A DNA stretch of 64,000 bases from Caprella mutica (GCA_947561585.1 CANNZV010000515.1:1-64000); one strand, 5' to 3'. Positions 25,279 to 38,309 are shown, counted from the stretch's first letter. The notes: generated by a model from the letters alone, not told the origin. Translations and numbers: made by a program.

Positions 25279-25512
25279 CCAGTCTGTATTTGGTGCAAAA
25301 AATCCCACTGACTTTTTCAAAAAGCTGAAAAAATCCACCATTAATTTCCAGTAATTTGACTGATCCACCAACATTTTCCCAATTTATCCACCAAAAGTTA
25401 ATGGTAACATGAATAAATAGTTGAAAATCCAACGACTTTGCCAGAATATTATTTTGAAAGGGAAAAAATTCCACCGACATGTCGGTGGAATTTACCACTA
25501 AATACAGACTGG
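25279..25512. mobile_element. hAT-like MITE (234 bp)
   Basis: Perfect inverted ends CCAGTCTGTATT and AATACAGACTGG, with an exact 8-bp duplication CAAGTAGC on both sides. The eight-base duplication and short ends fit the hAT superfamily (a P-like element makes the same size). A 93-codon minus frame overlapping it is not a gene. At least two diverged relatives lie nearby, all inside the 10.2-kb element. Confidence 0.92.
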
Positions 25513-26149
25513 CAAGTAGCTAGAGAGTTTATGAGCATTACTATTTTACCTGGAGCTGGAGTTAGTGGAGTAGGTATGACCTAGTATGAGTGTATGAGTA
25601 ACCAGTCTGTAAAGTGTGGTAAATCTCTCTCAAAGATTTTCAAATCTGTCTCCAAAATGACCAGACTTCTGCAAAATGTCTCCAATAAAAACATAAATAC
25701 ATGTAAACATTGGAATTAATTAGGAAAATTAATTATTTTCCCTCAAAATTTGTCTTCAAAGGTCTTCGGCGATATGAATACGCTTTGCAGACTGGATGAC
25801 TCAGGATGAGTAGTATCTAATTATCTGTTTCTTGTTTCATTATTAAATATTCATAGTGTAGCTAAATTTTATAGGTAGGTTTCTAGCCACTATCTGTAAT
25901 TTTGTAAAAACAACTTGGTATTATAAATTTGTGTACCTAATACGGCTAATATCAAAATCTAAGCAGAGTTGAGGCTGTTATTTATAACTCAAAAATTTCA
26001 GATATCCTAGCCCATTCTGCATAATGTAGCTTCTTTCAGTGACTTCAGTGTCTCCTGACTTTCAGATATTCTAATTTTATGTGAAGTTGAGCTCATGCTA
26101 TTAAGCTCAGCTTATCAGCAGATTCCCAGTCAGTTAGCAGAAAATGGGA

Positions 26150-26750
26150 CATTTTTAAGATTTTCTGAAATTCTGTGTGAACAATCTCTAATTTTCTCCT
26201 ATACTTACATGTAGTTTACTGAGAACAGAAGCCTAAATAGAGGATTTATTTTTGAACACTTTATAGTTCTCTAATGGCCTTGGCAGATTCCCAGACTGTA
26301 CGAACTGGTAAACTGTTCTCCAAGAAATCTTTACCTCTTATTTTGCCATTTGTTCTCGGCTTAATAATGTAAAATAGTAAAAAAATACATGTAGCTAAAT
26401 ATAATTAGTATAGGGGGATATGATTATTAATTCATATTAAGGATTGTTGTCACAGGAAATGTTGAGAATGTCCTATATTTTGCAGACTGAGATGCGGGCA
26501 GATTCTATCAACTTGTTACCATAATATCTTGGTCTTTTCTACAGCCTTTGAAGAATAGTTAAGACTGATAGGCATTAGCTAAAATTGATTACCTACTGCA
26601 TAGACCAAAAGTATGATAGTATGGGAATTTCTTAACATTTTCTGTACTCACAATGTTTAATTTTCTTATATTTACATGTATTTTACAATTTACTGAGAAC
26701 AGAAAGCAAAATAGAGGATTTCTTGAAACACTACCAGTTCTTGCAGTGTA
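26150..26750. repeat. direct repeat pair (~140 bp each)
   Basis: Segments at about 26150-26290 and 26615-26750 share TTTACTGAGAACAGAA, AAATAGAGGATTT and TACATGTA motifs in the same order, separated by unrelated sequence. This is an old internal duplication or two copies of one insertion. Confidence 0.6.
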
Positions 26751-26825
26751 GACTTAGGATACTAGTTATTATTTACTTTAAGTTTTAACCTAGCTACTTA
26801 CCTAAACACTTTTTTGTTTCTTTCA

Positions 26826-27028
26826 CAGTTAAATATAGTTTTTCCCCTTTGAAAATAATATTCCAGCAACGTCGGTGGATTTCTAGCTATTAATTCTTAT
26901 GCTTACTATTAATGCTTATGTTTGTCATTAATTATTGTTTACTATTAATTAAATTGGAAATAAGCTATTGGATTTTTTTCAGCTTTTTGAAAATGCAAGT
27001 GGGTTCTTGTGCACCAATTACATACTGG
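26826..27028. mobile_element. hAT-like MITE, decayed inverted copy
   Basis: Third relative of the 25279-25512 element, in opposite orientation: TTTGAAAATAATATTCCAGC, GTCGGTGGATTT, CAGCTTTTTGAAAA and GTGCACCAATTACATACTGG correspond in order. The middle is rearranged. Confidence 0.6.
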
Positions 27029-28826
27029 GTTATGTCCAAAAGTTTGTTGTTATATTGATAATTCAACATTTAATTTCAAATATTTATTTGTGCTAAAATT
27101 TGAACTAATTCTTCTAAGCAAATATTGCTATAAATAATAGTCTGAAAAGCACTATCAAAAATTATTTAGGCCAGCAAATTAATTTTAGACTAAATACTCT
27201 TTATTATGAAGTTTCCATTAATTTAATTTTATTAAAATATTAAGCTTATAGTAGCTACACCCTGAAATAAAAATATTTAAGTATAAAAAATAAAAATAAA
27301 ACCAACCTAATTGGGAGAATTAACACTCCAAACTATTGATTATTGACTTTTTGAAGTATGTTTGAACCTGTTATTAGTATGTATTAGGTAAATTATTATT
27401 TTTATTGTAAAATCTAGATTACAGTGATAGTTTAATAAAGATATATTTTGTCAAGTAGATCATACCTAAGTAGTATGTTGTTGAAGTATTGGCTACTGGA
27501 AAATAATCTATGGTGTTGTTTGTCAGTTTCTTGCAAAAAGTTCAAAATACAATAAAATATGGCTGGTAATAGCTACCAGCCTAACAGTGCTAACAGCCTA
27601 ACACCACTGCATAACAGGTTACTTAGGCAAATAGGCAGTATTTGCTCCACAGATGGAAATATTTAAAATAGGAATGGAGTGTTGAGACCCACTTTTGAAA
27701 ATTAGGATTTTACTGATGAATTGATTACCTAACTCCGAAGTTTTGCAGATTTCAAAATATTAAGATTGAATTGATGCAAATTTTATAAAACGAAGTATTT
27801 ATCCTCCAAAATTCATTTGTTGGCCAGCAGAATTTTTCAAAGTGGGTCATGGCTTGTAACTTGTAGCCAAAATCTTGATGAGAGTGAGTAAAATTAGAAA
27901 ATGGGTTTCATTTCTTTCGTGCCACCCAGTATATTGCAGATTTTTTAAAATATTTTTTATTTTGGTGAATCATCATTTTGTAGATTCATGTCATTTTTTC
28001 ACCAAAACCCTAGCATCGACTAGGGTATTCTACTATTCCATCTCACTTTCCTGCAAACTTCGATCTAACATAAGAACCAATTCAGGTAGAAGCTCCATAC
28101 TTACACCATCCTAAGATATCATTTCGATAATGATGTGTACCTATTTTCAATCTTGTATCTCTTATAGTTAATCATTTATTAACATACCTTTCCTAAGAAT
28201 TAGCGTAATTGCATCGCACTTGTGGGGTAAATAATTGCAGTGAGATTATTCCGACCTAAATTTAATAAGTTATTGTCTATAAATGTGTGATTGGTTTATC
28301 TGTCTAAAGATATAGTGATTTCATTCAAACTTGCAAATACTTTGCATTGGCTACAGTTATCAAAAAAAGATGTTGTTTTTAAATTTCAACTATGAATTAA
28401 AATATTTGGAAAATGAAATAGAAAATATGACTACTAAACAATTATTTAGCTTATATTCATAAACTTGAAACTCCTTTTTGTTTTTTGGTTATAGTGGCAA
28501 TGGGCCATAATGATACAATTTTTAGTGTGGCTACTTACTGGTAGTCAAGTTACTGGTATGAAAATATTCTGAAAAGCTATTCATTTTTGGCTCAAGAATA
28601 GGACAGTTGATAATAAAGGTCAACTTAGAGAACAAAAACTTTGAAACCATCTAAAGAATGAATCTTATGATCTTAAGCAACCTGTTGAAAATATTTTAAA
28701 TTTTATGCTTCGATAATTAAATGTAGCTATAATTTATCAATATGCTGTGTGATGTGTGTCATGAACAGTTAAATTTTCTTATCAGTAATATGATTAACAA
28801 AATTTCTAAACAATTGTTCCTTTCAG

Positions 28827-30925
28827 ATATATCTATCAAGACTTGGGAAAGGACATCTCCTGATACCCTTGGATAACTTGTAGTGTCATCTTGATTTGCT
28901 ATGTGAGTAGACTTTTCACTGTATTTATATGTTGAAGGTAGCTATAGATAATTAAAGTACCATAACTACATAATAATGTGTCTGAAGTTGGCTAATTGAT
29001 ATTAACAATGATTTTTCTCCTAAAAATGTTCAAAAATTGAATATTTTGAATCATTTTTCTTTTAATCTCTTTGAATGAGAATTTTGTGTTTAATATTTAT
29101 CAAATGATCAAATAAATTATGAACAATTTTTGTAAATTGAGTCGAATCTAATTATCTAATCAATGTAATAAAATGTTATTCTATTGCCAAAGTAGTTCTA
29201 TTTTGTCATTACAATAAATCTAAATATAGCAAAGAAAGTTCTTAATTATCTTGATAAAAGTGAAGATGGAAAACAATATCTAGCTACTGGGAAATGTGTA
29301 GTGAGTTAAAAATCGGTAGCTAATTTGATGCGAAAAATAATATTCAGTAAAAAGTACCATCCTCTTTTCATCCAAATAATCTTAAAAATATAATATTTTC
29401 ATTTGAACAACTGATCTGTTTTTTTTTTAAATTTTTATTATGCACAACAGCTTGCTGTTCTAAAGTAAACAGTTTAGTGATGGGAAAGAATTAATAAATA
29501 TAGAAGTAGGCTTTTATGAACTCAAGCATTTAGCTTATGCTTATCACAATATACTTAGTTGAATATAGCTAGTTAAAAATGTATTTGCATTTACTGTAAA
29601 TAAAAAAATATTTACATTCAAGCACAGGAAGGTGACTACAAAACCAAGAACTTTTTTTGTAGCTTTTTACTCAATACTCACCCTATCTATCTTAAAATGA
29701 TTTATTATATTTTTATATAACAGAGCAGAATAAATCTATTTTAAAGATTGTATTAGAATTATATCACAAACTTAATCAGAGAGCTCCCTGGCAAATTTTT
29801 CAAAAGATAAAAATTATATAAGGTCACCACAGTTAGGTAACTGTTATCCAAATAAATTTTTCCGAACTGAATTTGCTACTTTCTAATGCATCTAACTTTT
29901 TAATTTTATGACCTTTTAAGGAATGTATTTTATTTTACAGGTGTGCAACTATCCCATGATTGCTCTTCTATGTCTTCAAACATCAGTTATGCCACTGCAT
30001 ACATACATGTGTAGTTTGAGTAGATGTTCCTAATTGTAAGTCATCATCATGTTGATCTCTTGTAGATGTAATTTAAAGTTAATTGTTTAATGAGTTATAT
30101 ATATGATTAACTAATTCTAAAGCGATTGGTCCAAGATCATGCTTTGGTAACAAATGAACTTAATAAATATAAATAGCTGTAGCTATTCTCTAATATTGAA
30201 TGTAAAATTAGAAGTATTTAAAATTTTAAAAATACTTCTCAAATTTAAATAAATATGATATATGCATTAGCTATATCAGAAATACAATAAATATCTATCT
30301 AATTTACTGCATTCAAAATAGCTATATAATTGATCCAAACAATGTAACTAGTTGCTATTTATAACTAGCTATCGGAATTTTACAACAAATATAGAATCTT
30401 ATTAGCATGTTTTTTATTTTTTTATATCATTATTGAATTATTAATATTGCATCCATACTCATTTTTAGGTACCTCTTCAATTGACCCAGGAGCTCCGTCC
30501 TGAAGCTGTCGATGGTTAATGGAAGAAAAAGGGAGATGCCTCGCTTGGGTTCCAAACTGTTTTGGATTTCTATGTTTATCATTTTTTAACGCTACTTGCA
30601 GTTTTAGAGAATAGCGCTAGGGTTATGATCTTCAATTACGATGTTAAAATTTTTAGGTAGACTTCGTTTAGTATCACACTTTCGTTTCCTTTTCCATCCA
30701 TATGTACAACCACCGGTACTTGTGTCCCTTTCAGTCACATTTCTTGGTGTGAAACTTTAATACTTGTATGAAACAAGCTTTTCTGCATCCAAGTGCATTG
30801 TCACTAGACTGGTGATAGGTAACATTGTTAATGGAGCCACTTTATTTTCTGAATGTTTCTCAGAGTCGAAGCAGACGTTAAATCCTCCTTTTAAAAATAA
30901 TAAAGCTGATCATTAAATAATAAAT
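28827..30925 (+). ncRNA. possible three-exon non-coding transcript
   Basis: Candidate exons have consensus junctions. Exon 1 (about 28827-28901) follows TTGTTCCTTTCAG and is followed by GTGAGT. Exon 2 (about 29941-30037) follows TTTTATTTTACAG and is followed by GTAAGT. Exon 3 starts about 30470 after CTCATTTTTAG and runs to an AATAATAAA-type signal near 30900. The exon sequences are less AT-rich than the introns between them. All three frames of exon 1 contain stops, so any transcript would be non-coding or a decayed gene. This is a reading of splice-like signals only, without expression evidence. Confidence 0.25.
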
Positions 30926-31525
30926 TTCTAGCTCTGTCAATCTGTCTTTTTCTCTTTAAAAATTAACTATGATCATTTGATTATATTGAGCTGCCAGAGG
31001 TTCTATTCTGAAACTGTCTGAGGTGAATGGAAGAGAAGTGGGGTGCCTTCCATTTGGACCCAAACTGTTGTAATTTGGTTTATAGATTGTTTTTCATATT
31101 TTACCGCTACTTGCAGTTTTAGAGGATAGCGCCAGGTTTATGCTCTTAATAATTTAAGAGCATAATTTTAGATTTTGTGTTAGGTAGTCTCGTAGGCTCC
31201 ATTTACTATCACCTCTTCATTTTCCTCTTAGATTTTGTGTTAGGTAGGCTCGTAGGCTTCATTTACTATCACCTCTTCATTTTCCTCTTCCATTCGTAAG
31301 TGCAGTTACCGGTGCTTGTGTCTTTCATCACATTCCTTAGTTGTAAGTGACGGAGGAGCTTTTCTGCATCCATAAGCTTTGTAATAACAGATGTTTGTAT
31401 CACTGCTCATGGAACCACTTTCCTTCTTCACTTATGTTTCCAGTCCTTTGTATTTAATTTTCTTTTGACTTTAGTGATATGGCATTTTGTTACGAAACAG
31501 ACGTTAAATCCCCTACTAATATAAA
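30470..31525. repeat. diverged tandem duplication (~520-bp period)
   Basis: Two adjacent copies (about 30470-30900 and 30990-31525) share, in order, AAACTGTC/AAGCTGTC, AATGGAAGA, CCAAACTGTT, CGCTACTTGCAGTTTTAGAG, TATCAC, ACCGGTGCTTGTGTC-type, GCTTTTCTGCATCCA and AGACGTTAAATCC. Retention of these blocks against a diverged background is notable. A further ~60-bp tandem duplication (TTAGATTTTGTGTTAGGTAG...) lies at about 31166-31290. Confidence 0.75.
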
Positions 31526-33198
31526 TTTATTACATTGATTGGTGTCTCTTCAGCACTATACTAGTCTAGTTGCTAACAGTTAACTTATGGTATTACTTTT
31601 AATTTACATTTTTTATTATTTAGTGTAGCTACATACGGTATTGATAATTAGAAGTACAGCATTAATTATTTAGATCCTCTTACCTTCGTGTATTTGGTTT
31701 GTAATTGTAAGTATATATTCTATTTATTTTTTCTTTCATTTGGAATGTTCTCATGCAAAACTCCTTCATTATTTGTATTATTTTCCTTCATGAAATTTAA
31801 AATATATTTATTATAGTTGTGAAATCTTCATCTGTATTGTCGATACTAATAAAAGTAATATCTGTATGAATACCGCCAGATTTATTTCTTCTATCATTAC
31901 ATAATATTATAGAACTAAGGTCTACGATCATTATTCTGCAAACCGCATACAATTAGACTCAGTATAATTATATTATTTGGTTTTAATGTTTTTGATACTC
32001 TGTGAGCAACAATTGAGCGAATCACTAACCTGACGCTTAGAAAAAAGATTGTACACTCTTTGTTTTGATTTTAAATTTATGAACAAACAATAAGTTTTCG
32101 GTTTTTGTTTAATTATGATATAACTCGTTTCCTAAAGTATATAAACGTTCCTATAATAAGTTTATCCAATTGCATACCTTTACACGAATAATAAATGGTT
32201 ATGGTATACCTAGTTGACAATCAAAACAAATGGTTTTCATTCTTTTTCTTCAAACCTAAAATTAGTAAGTCTGAAGTAAAATAGGTATTGTAGAGTTTTT
32301 ATTATAAAAATAACAAAAATATGCTATCAAATTCCATGCGATTTGCAGCAAGATGATGAGAAGCATCAGCTTCATTAATTAAAGCAATAAAAAGATTTGC
32401 TTAGAGTGAAAGTGTCCGAAGGATGTTAAATTCCCAAATCACTGTTTTTTGTTATTTACCAATCTGTAGTTTACCCACACCAATCCTATAATATATACAT
32501 TACAATTAATAAAGTTAATTTTTGGAAATGTGAAATTTATCCATTGTTAAATAATCAATACAAATACAGTTATTTTGCTGTACAGTACAGATAATTTGTG
32601 AGTGTTATTGTTTTGAAGATATTTGCAATTACTTAAGCAAATGACTAGATTGGATATTAGGATGACTAGATTGGAACTGACTACTATAGATTAAAAAATC
32701 TATTTATGTTCACTACCATCATTCTACTAAACATTTAATTCAACTAACCTCTCCTGATATTGTGTGATTAAAAGTATAAATGCGATGTTAACAATTATTT
32801 AAATATATTACTTTATTAAAAACAAGATAATTAAAAACTTGCATATTGAGCAACAGAGAATGAAAATGTAATTTAAAGTTTAGTCAAATAAAGATGTTAA
32901 GAAGTGCATATAAATTAATTAGCAGCTTAAAGATACAGCTTTCGTGAAATCGAAATTAAAATGAACTGCTATAATTTACTACATCATGTCAACTTAAATT
33001 ACGTGATTTATATTATTCTTCATTACCTAAGTGATTTGAAGTAAATATTGCAGGCCTCTCAAAATTATTGCTTTTATAGTACAATATATCTACCGCTATT
33101 ATATTATAAAAATTGGAAACATATTAAATTCCATAAAAATAGAAGAGTCTAATAATGAACATAATAAGTACAAGGTTAATACTTGAGTCTACCCTCGC

Positions 33199-33387
33199 TC
33201 CGTTTTCTGTGCAATGAGATGCGGTTAAGAGACTCTTGTTTACCGCTAACTCCAACCGTTTTACGTGAGTGTTAAGCGCTTAGCACATCAAGATTGTTAC
33301 CGTTTTCACTGGTGCTAAGCGCTTAAGAGACTTTACCTTGAGCAACCCGATTTTTGCGGTTAAGAGACTTTGGCTTGTGGCCCTTCA
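33199..33387 (-). repeat. right terminal inverted repeat of the 10.2-kb element
   Basis: Reverse complement of 23212-23400 with very few differences (for example GTTAC against GTAAC in the middle). It ends CCCTTC followed by ATTT. Confidence 0.93.
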
Positions 33388-36300
33388 TTTGATATATATA
33401 TATAAATATACCAAAATCCAAAAAAGGTTAATTTCTAAATCAAAGGTGATTAATAAACAAACGATACAGTGTTCCTTTTTTCAAAATAACCACCCTTATA
33501 CCCTTTCAGTTGAGAAACAATTTCATAGCAAGGTGGGACGTATATCTGTTCTTGTGGAATTGTTCCCAATTTCCACTTATATTTTAACTCATATATGTTA
33601 TACTAATAGTCACACGTAGTTATTTATTTATATCCATATTATTGTCTTTAGCAGATGTGTTTAAACATCTCAGCATAATTGTCTAATCTTTATACATTTC
33701 CTTGTCCTTGCTAGGTCACTTGTTGTATATTGTTTCCTGTTTAGGTATAATATAAATGCTTGCTTTAACAATTCAGAGTCAGTGTTCTGCAGAGAACCGT
33801 AGAAGAAACACTCAAATTATTATTCACTATATTAATCACTTATAATAAACTTATACTAATAAAATTGTAAACACCACTGTTCATTCATTCTTTGTTGGAT
33901 CAATATATGGCAGGTTACCATAATTAGTTAAAAATGATTCATATACTAAATCGAAACGTCCAGTTTTTATTCAAATAATGGAAACATATTATTCTAATTT
34001 TAGCTCTCTATTTTAATTTAGAATGCTTTAGGTTTCTTGAATTTCTTCATATTCCTTCACATGCAATATGTACCGAAGTTATTGAATCTTTATACCCTAT
34101 TTATGTTCAAGAGGATAAGAATTACTGAAGAATATATTGAGACGGTATGAAAATTTCATTAAATATTTCTAGAGAAATATATTTATCTCTTTCGAAGAAG
34201 ATTTTTTTTAATATTTACTTCTGTCTCAACAGATTCCAATATTTTATTTTTAAAAGTAATAAATTAAAATAACTTCTATTTGAATAAACGGTCACTACTT
34301 TAGTGAAATTGCTTATTAGTTTTTAATTCTCCGATTGAAATATGTGAATACCTCTGTCAATTCAAAGATCAATCCAAAGTCAATTCAAAAGTAAGTAAGA
34401 AATGATTCGTTGGAAATAGTACCACGTCGCTAAATCTCATTGAAAAAAGTAATACTGAACAAGAAATCCATATTACCAGAGGATATTTAAACTCAGCGTT
34501 GTAATATTAAAATGCAACTCTCTTCATAATGCTCGTACCAGCAGCTGGTCCACTTTAGGTAAGGTTTAAAGATGTCTCCGTCTCTTAATAAGCAGAGTGA
34601 AGAGCTTATTCAAATTCACAGTGCTTTATTCTTCTCTCCGTGAAATTAGAAAGAGATTGAAATGAGTTGAGAAAAAAAAGACTGACTCGAGAAAAGCATC
34701 AGAACACCGACATTATGAGAAAAGAACGAAATCTGGTAGTCTCAACACGTTGCGTGTGATCGGACTTATTATTTGGTAAGTTTCGTCATGATTCTATTTG
34801 TTATGGGTCTTATTTTCTTTATTTTATATTTCAACTGTACTGAATTTGATATAAGTTGCTTGAATCGAAATACTTATCTATAGTATTTTCTTCACCATTA
34901 TCATTTTTGTGCTCTGTACCATGGTAGTTCATTTATAGAAAAATATCCCAACAGTACTACAGATCTCTTTGAGTTGATAATGGAACCGTTTGTTTGCTCA
35001 GGACTATTTTACAATGATTTTTTATTCTTATTATGTAAGATGTAGTAATGAATTCTCTTTGAAAGTTTTAATTTTGAATAATAGACTATAATTTTCCTCT
35101 TCATCTCTGTCCTGTTATTTAAAAATGAGATCGCATATCATTTTATTAAATATTAGTATATATGTAGTTTATAAAGGTTTATCTATAGTTATTATTTTAT
35201 TCCGTATTTTGGTCCTATAAAATCATTATTCGTGGGATTCAGATAAGTATATATATGTTTTACATCGGGCTTTCTACATCAACGGCTGATTTGAAATAAT
35301 ATAGTAAAACAACACAAACATTTCATTTTTAAGCTACAAATTTCAGTAACAATATTTTAAAAATGGTTTGGAAAAATTTTAATAAGTGTTTTGATATTTG
35401 TTCATCACTCTCTCCTCCCTGAAAGCAAGTAGTGTACATTCAAATATGAATAACGTTTATCACATTTTTAATGAATCATGAGCAATTGGAAAATGGATAT
35501 ATATGTACGGAATACTAGACATATAATAAATTCACCTCAGCTTAACCCCAGTAATCTAAAGCCATCACAATTTTCACGAATCTCTTCGATATTTTTTATT
35601 GTTTAAAACCTTATTGTGATACTTACACATTCATTGGCAAAGTCCAAAAAATAGTTCATCATTTACAATATAAGTAACAATCGAAGATACAAAACAATTG
35701 TTTCTTGGGTATTACTGTTGTATGAGTATGTCTTTCCAATGTACGGAGCTTAACGAGGTGCAAATTATTTTGCAACGGGTTACAGTTAACTGATTATAGT
35801 GAGACATACGTACCCTTATGTACTGAAACACAGTAGTGAATCTCAAGGACGCTATGCGCGACTGAAGTTTTACTTCAGTTGGGGATTTAAACTTTGGAAG
35901 TTTTCTTAAACAGAATTTTGAAGAAACTCCTATGAAGGTAAAACATCTCAGATTGATACTAAATGAAAATTTTGTAATATTTCTATAACTTTCTTATATA
36001 AATTTACGAAACAATAGATAGGTATAACTGTAACTATTCTATAATATATGTTCTATATATATTCTATATAACTATTCTATAATATATGTTCTATATATAT
36101 TCTATATAACTATTCTATAATATAGAATAGTTACACTCCATTTTAACTTCGATAGATCTTTTCAAATCAAAGAAAATGTTCCAGAAAAGGGTAACAAAAT
36201 CAAAATACTGAAAATCTGAAAAGCAATACATTAAAGTGTTCATTGCAATTTTGTAAATGTTAATACCTCTGAGTATTATAAATGATTTACTAAATACCTG

Positions 36301-36506
36301 GTAGACGGATAAATTATTTAAACCATATAATTAAAGAGGTCGTTGTAGCGAGCTGCATGTTCAGTAGAACATACAATTTTTCTCCTTTGTTTAAAGATCA
36401 TCCGTTGTACGAGCTTTACCTGTATATACCACATTCGTTTTTGTCTAATCGTATATAATTATGTGAAAAAGTAAAAGTAATGAAAAGACAGCTTCCATAT
36501 CGGTTT
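33388..36506. other. AT-rich DNA, no gene recognised
   Basis: A few GC-richer stretches (around 34530-34620 and 35850-35900) have no assignable frame. At about 36025-36130, a ~44-bp unit (CTATTCTATAATATATGTTC...) is repeated about two and a half times. Confidence 0.45.
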
Positions 36507-36507
36507 G

Positions 36508-38309
36508 AGGGGATCGTTCCACTTGCAAAACTTTTTCTTTATTAAGAATCGTACAACATTGAAATTTGATACACATACATGTATATAATAATATTTAGAA
36601 TAATTTTTTCTTCATGGAGAACGAGATATGGAAGAAAACGTTATTTTAGGGGATGGTGCAATAAATCTATCCTCCGTCAATTCTTAACATACAGTAATAA
36701 TACAGTATGGGCCACAAAAATGTTTCCTCTTTTTCAAATGCTTATAAATCGTTAACCAATAGATGAAAAAACTGTATCATGGTCTCTTTTTCTCCGCCTC
36801 TTATTGTACTATTAACTGGTAAAATATTTTTTTAACTGATGGATATAGTTTAAGAACAGGTAAGCAAAGAGTGAGGGTGATTATTTTAGTCATTGCGCGA
36901 AGGTTATTCTTAGAGTTAACTCTGTGATTTTACATACTAAAAGGCAGTGAATAAAAGGGAAAAAAATATAATGGTAAACATTTTAATACAGGGTGTTTAC
37001 ACTACTTCCTTAGAGACTGTTTGGAAATAGAACAACTTCAGTTACATTTTGATCTCATTGAAGTTTTTTTATGAATATTCGTTCTTCGCTTGTTAATTGC
37101 ATGGTTAAGGCCCGCTTCACAATTGGATTTTTAACAGCGCGGAAAAAAGCTCTTCCTAAAATGTGTTCACACATGCGTTTTTTCATCGTTGAAGTAAAAA
37201 CTTATTGTGATTTTTCCATCATCGAGGAAAAAATGCAAGTGTAAATACATTCTAAGAACAGCTTTTTTCCGCGGTATTAAAAATGCAAGTGTGAAGCGGG
37301 CCTTAACCACGCAATGAACAAGCGAAGAACGAATATTCAGAGTGAAAACTTCAATGAGATCAAAATGTCACTGAAGTTGTTCTATTTCCAAATAGTCTCT
37401 AAGGAAGTAGTGTAAACACCCTGTATTAAAATGTCTACAATTATATTTTTTTCCCTTTTATTCACTGCCTTTTAGTAAGTAAAATCACAGAGTTAACTCT
37501 AAGAATGACCTTCGCGCAATGACAAAAATAATCACCCTCACTCTTTGCTTACCTGCTCTTAAACTATGAACATCAATTTGGAATTGCTTTTACTTGTTAA
37601 TAGTACAATAAGAGGCGGTGAAAAAGAGTCCAATTAAGATACAGTTTTTCGTTCATTGGTTAACGATTTATTAAGCATTTGAAAAAGAGGAAACATTTTT
37701 GTGGCCCATACTGTATTACTATCATTTGATGCGGAAAGACTTGGGCAACAGAAGAACGTTCGTTTTTTTAAAATCCTACTTTGAGATTAATAAAGGAAAA
37801 ATAATCCCATTTTTTCGATATAATTTTTAGTTGTGATGTCATTACATTCGGCATTCGAATAAAGATGCATGAATAAAGGACCTTCGTGTTTGTTTGATAC
37901 CCATATTGTCACTCTATATAGTAAAAATTTACGGAGGAGAAACAGTTTAATTGACTCCCATAAAATGCAAAAAAGACCATTTTTCAGGAGAGCCAACCGA
38001 GCAAAAAAATTTTTTTTAATACTTCATAATAAGAATTTTGAAAAGAAATGGACTCTATTCTGTTGCGGAAGTCTTTGCGCAAGCAGTGATACCCATAACA
38101 TTACCTTCGGTCAAAAATAATTATTGGCGAAGGAGATACGTTTCTTTCACCCATTTAAAATCATGTTTTCTTCCTTATCTCCTTTTCTATGAAGAAAAAT
38201 GATTTTGACCATAAACAAAAAAGATTCCTCTTTTGAAGTTTTGTATGTGTATCAAATTTCAAAATTTTACGATCATTAATAATAAAAAAAATGGGGGGAT
38301 CGATCCCCT
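36508..38309. mobile_element. 1.8-kb long foldback element
   Basis: The sequence is one large imperfect palindrome centred near 37206. Inner arms (about 36660-37120 and 37290-37740) pair well: AATACAGTATGGGCC at 36699 against its inverse ending at 37717, and GTGTTTACACTACTTCC against its inverse. Outer parts pair at lower identity (TTTGATACACATAC; TTCTTCAT; GAGGGGATCG against CGATCCCCTT at 38301). The right arm carries about 390 extra bases around 37745-38130. No transposase frame; small frames at 37787 and 37869 are incidental. No convincing target duplication was seen. Confidence 0.8.
37109..37302. mobile_element. TTAA-flanked MITE core at palindrome centre
   Basis: GGCCCGCTTCACA ... TGTGAAGCGGGCC, 194 bp, bounded on both sides by TTAA, with GCGGAAAAAAGCT and AGCTTTTTTCCGC inverted inside. 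This could be a piggyBac/Kolobok-type MITE inserted at the centre of the larger palindrome. Because TTAA is itself palindromic, the core may instead be simply the loop-proximal part of one foldback. Confidence 0.55.

Larger units (their letters stand above)
23213..33386. mobile_element. ~10.2-kb element with 189-bp terminal inverted repeats
   Basis: The two ends are inverted copies of each other over about 189 bp (23212-23400 and 33199-33387) with only a few mismatches. The ends read GAAGGGCCACAAGCC and GGCTTGTGGCCCTTC, and ATTT lies immediately outside both (a possible 4-bp target duplication, weak in AT-rich DNA). The interior differs in texture from the flanks, being rich in TAGCTA, CTAGGTA and GGTAGGTA words, and it carries its own nested MITEs. 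No long open frame, transposase, integrase or DNA polymerase motif is visible. The class is therefore unknown: a giant non-autonomous transposon, a decayed large one, or an element whose genes are split by introns. Confidence 0.85.

Noticed and set aside
23213..33386. Polinton/Maverick identity for the 10.2-kb element
   Set aside because: Size and long inverted ends would fit, but there is no 6-bp target duplication, no protein-primed DNA polymerase, integrase, ATPase or capsid ORF, and no long frames at all.
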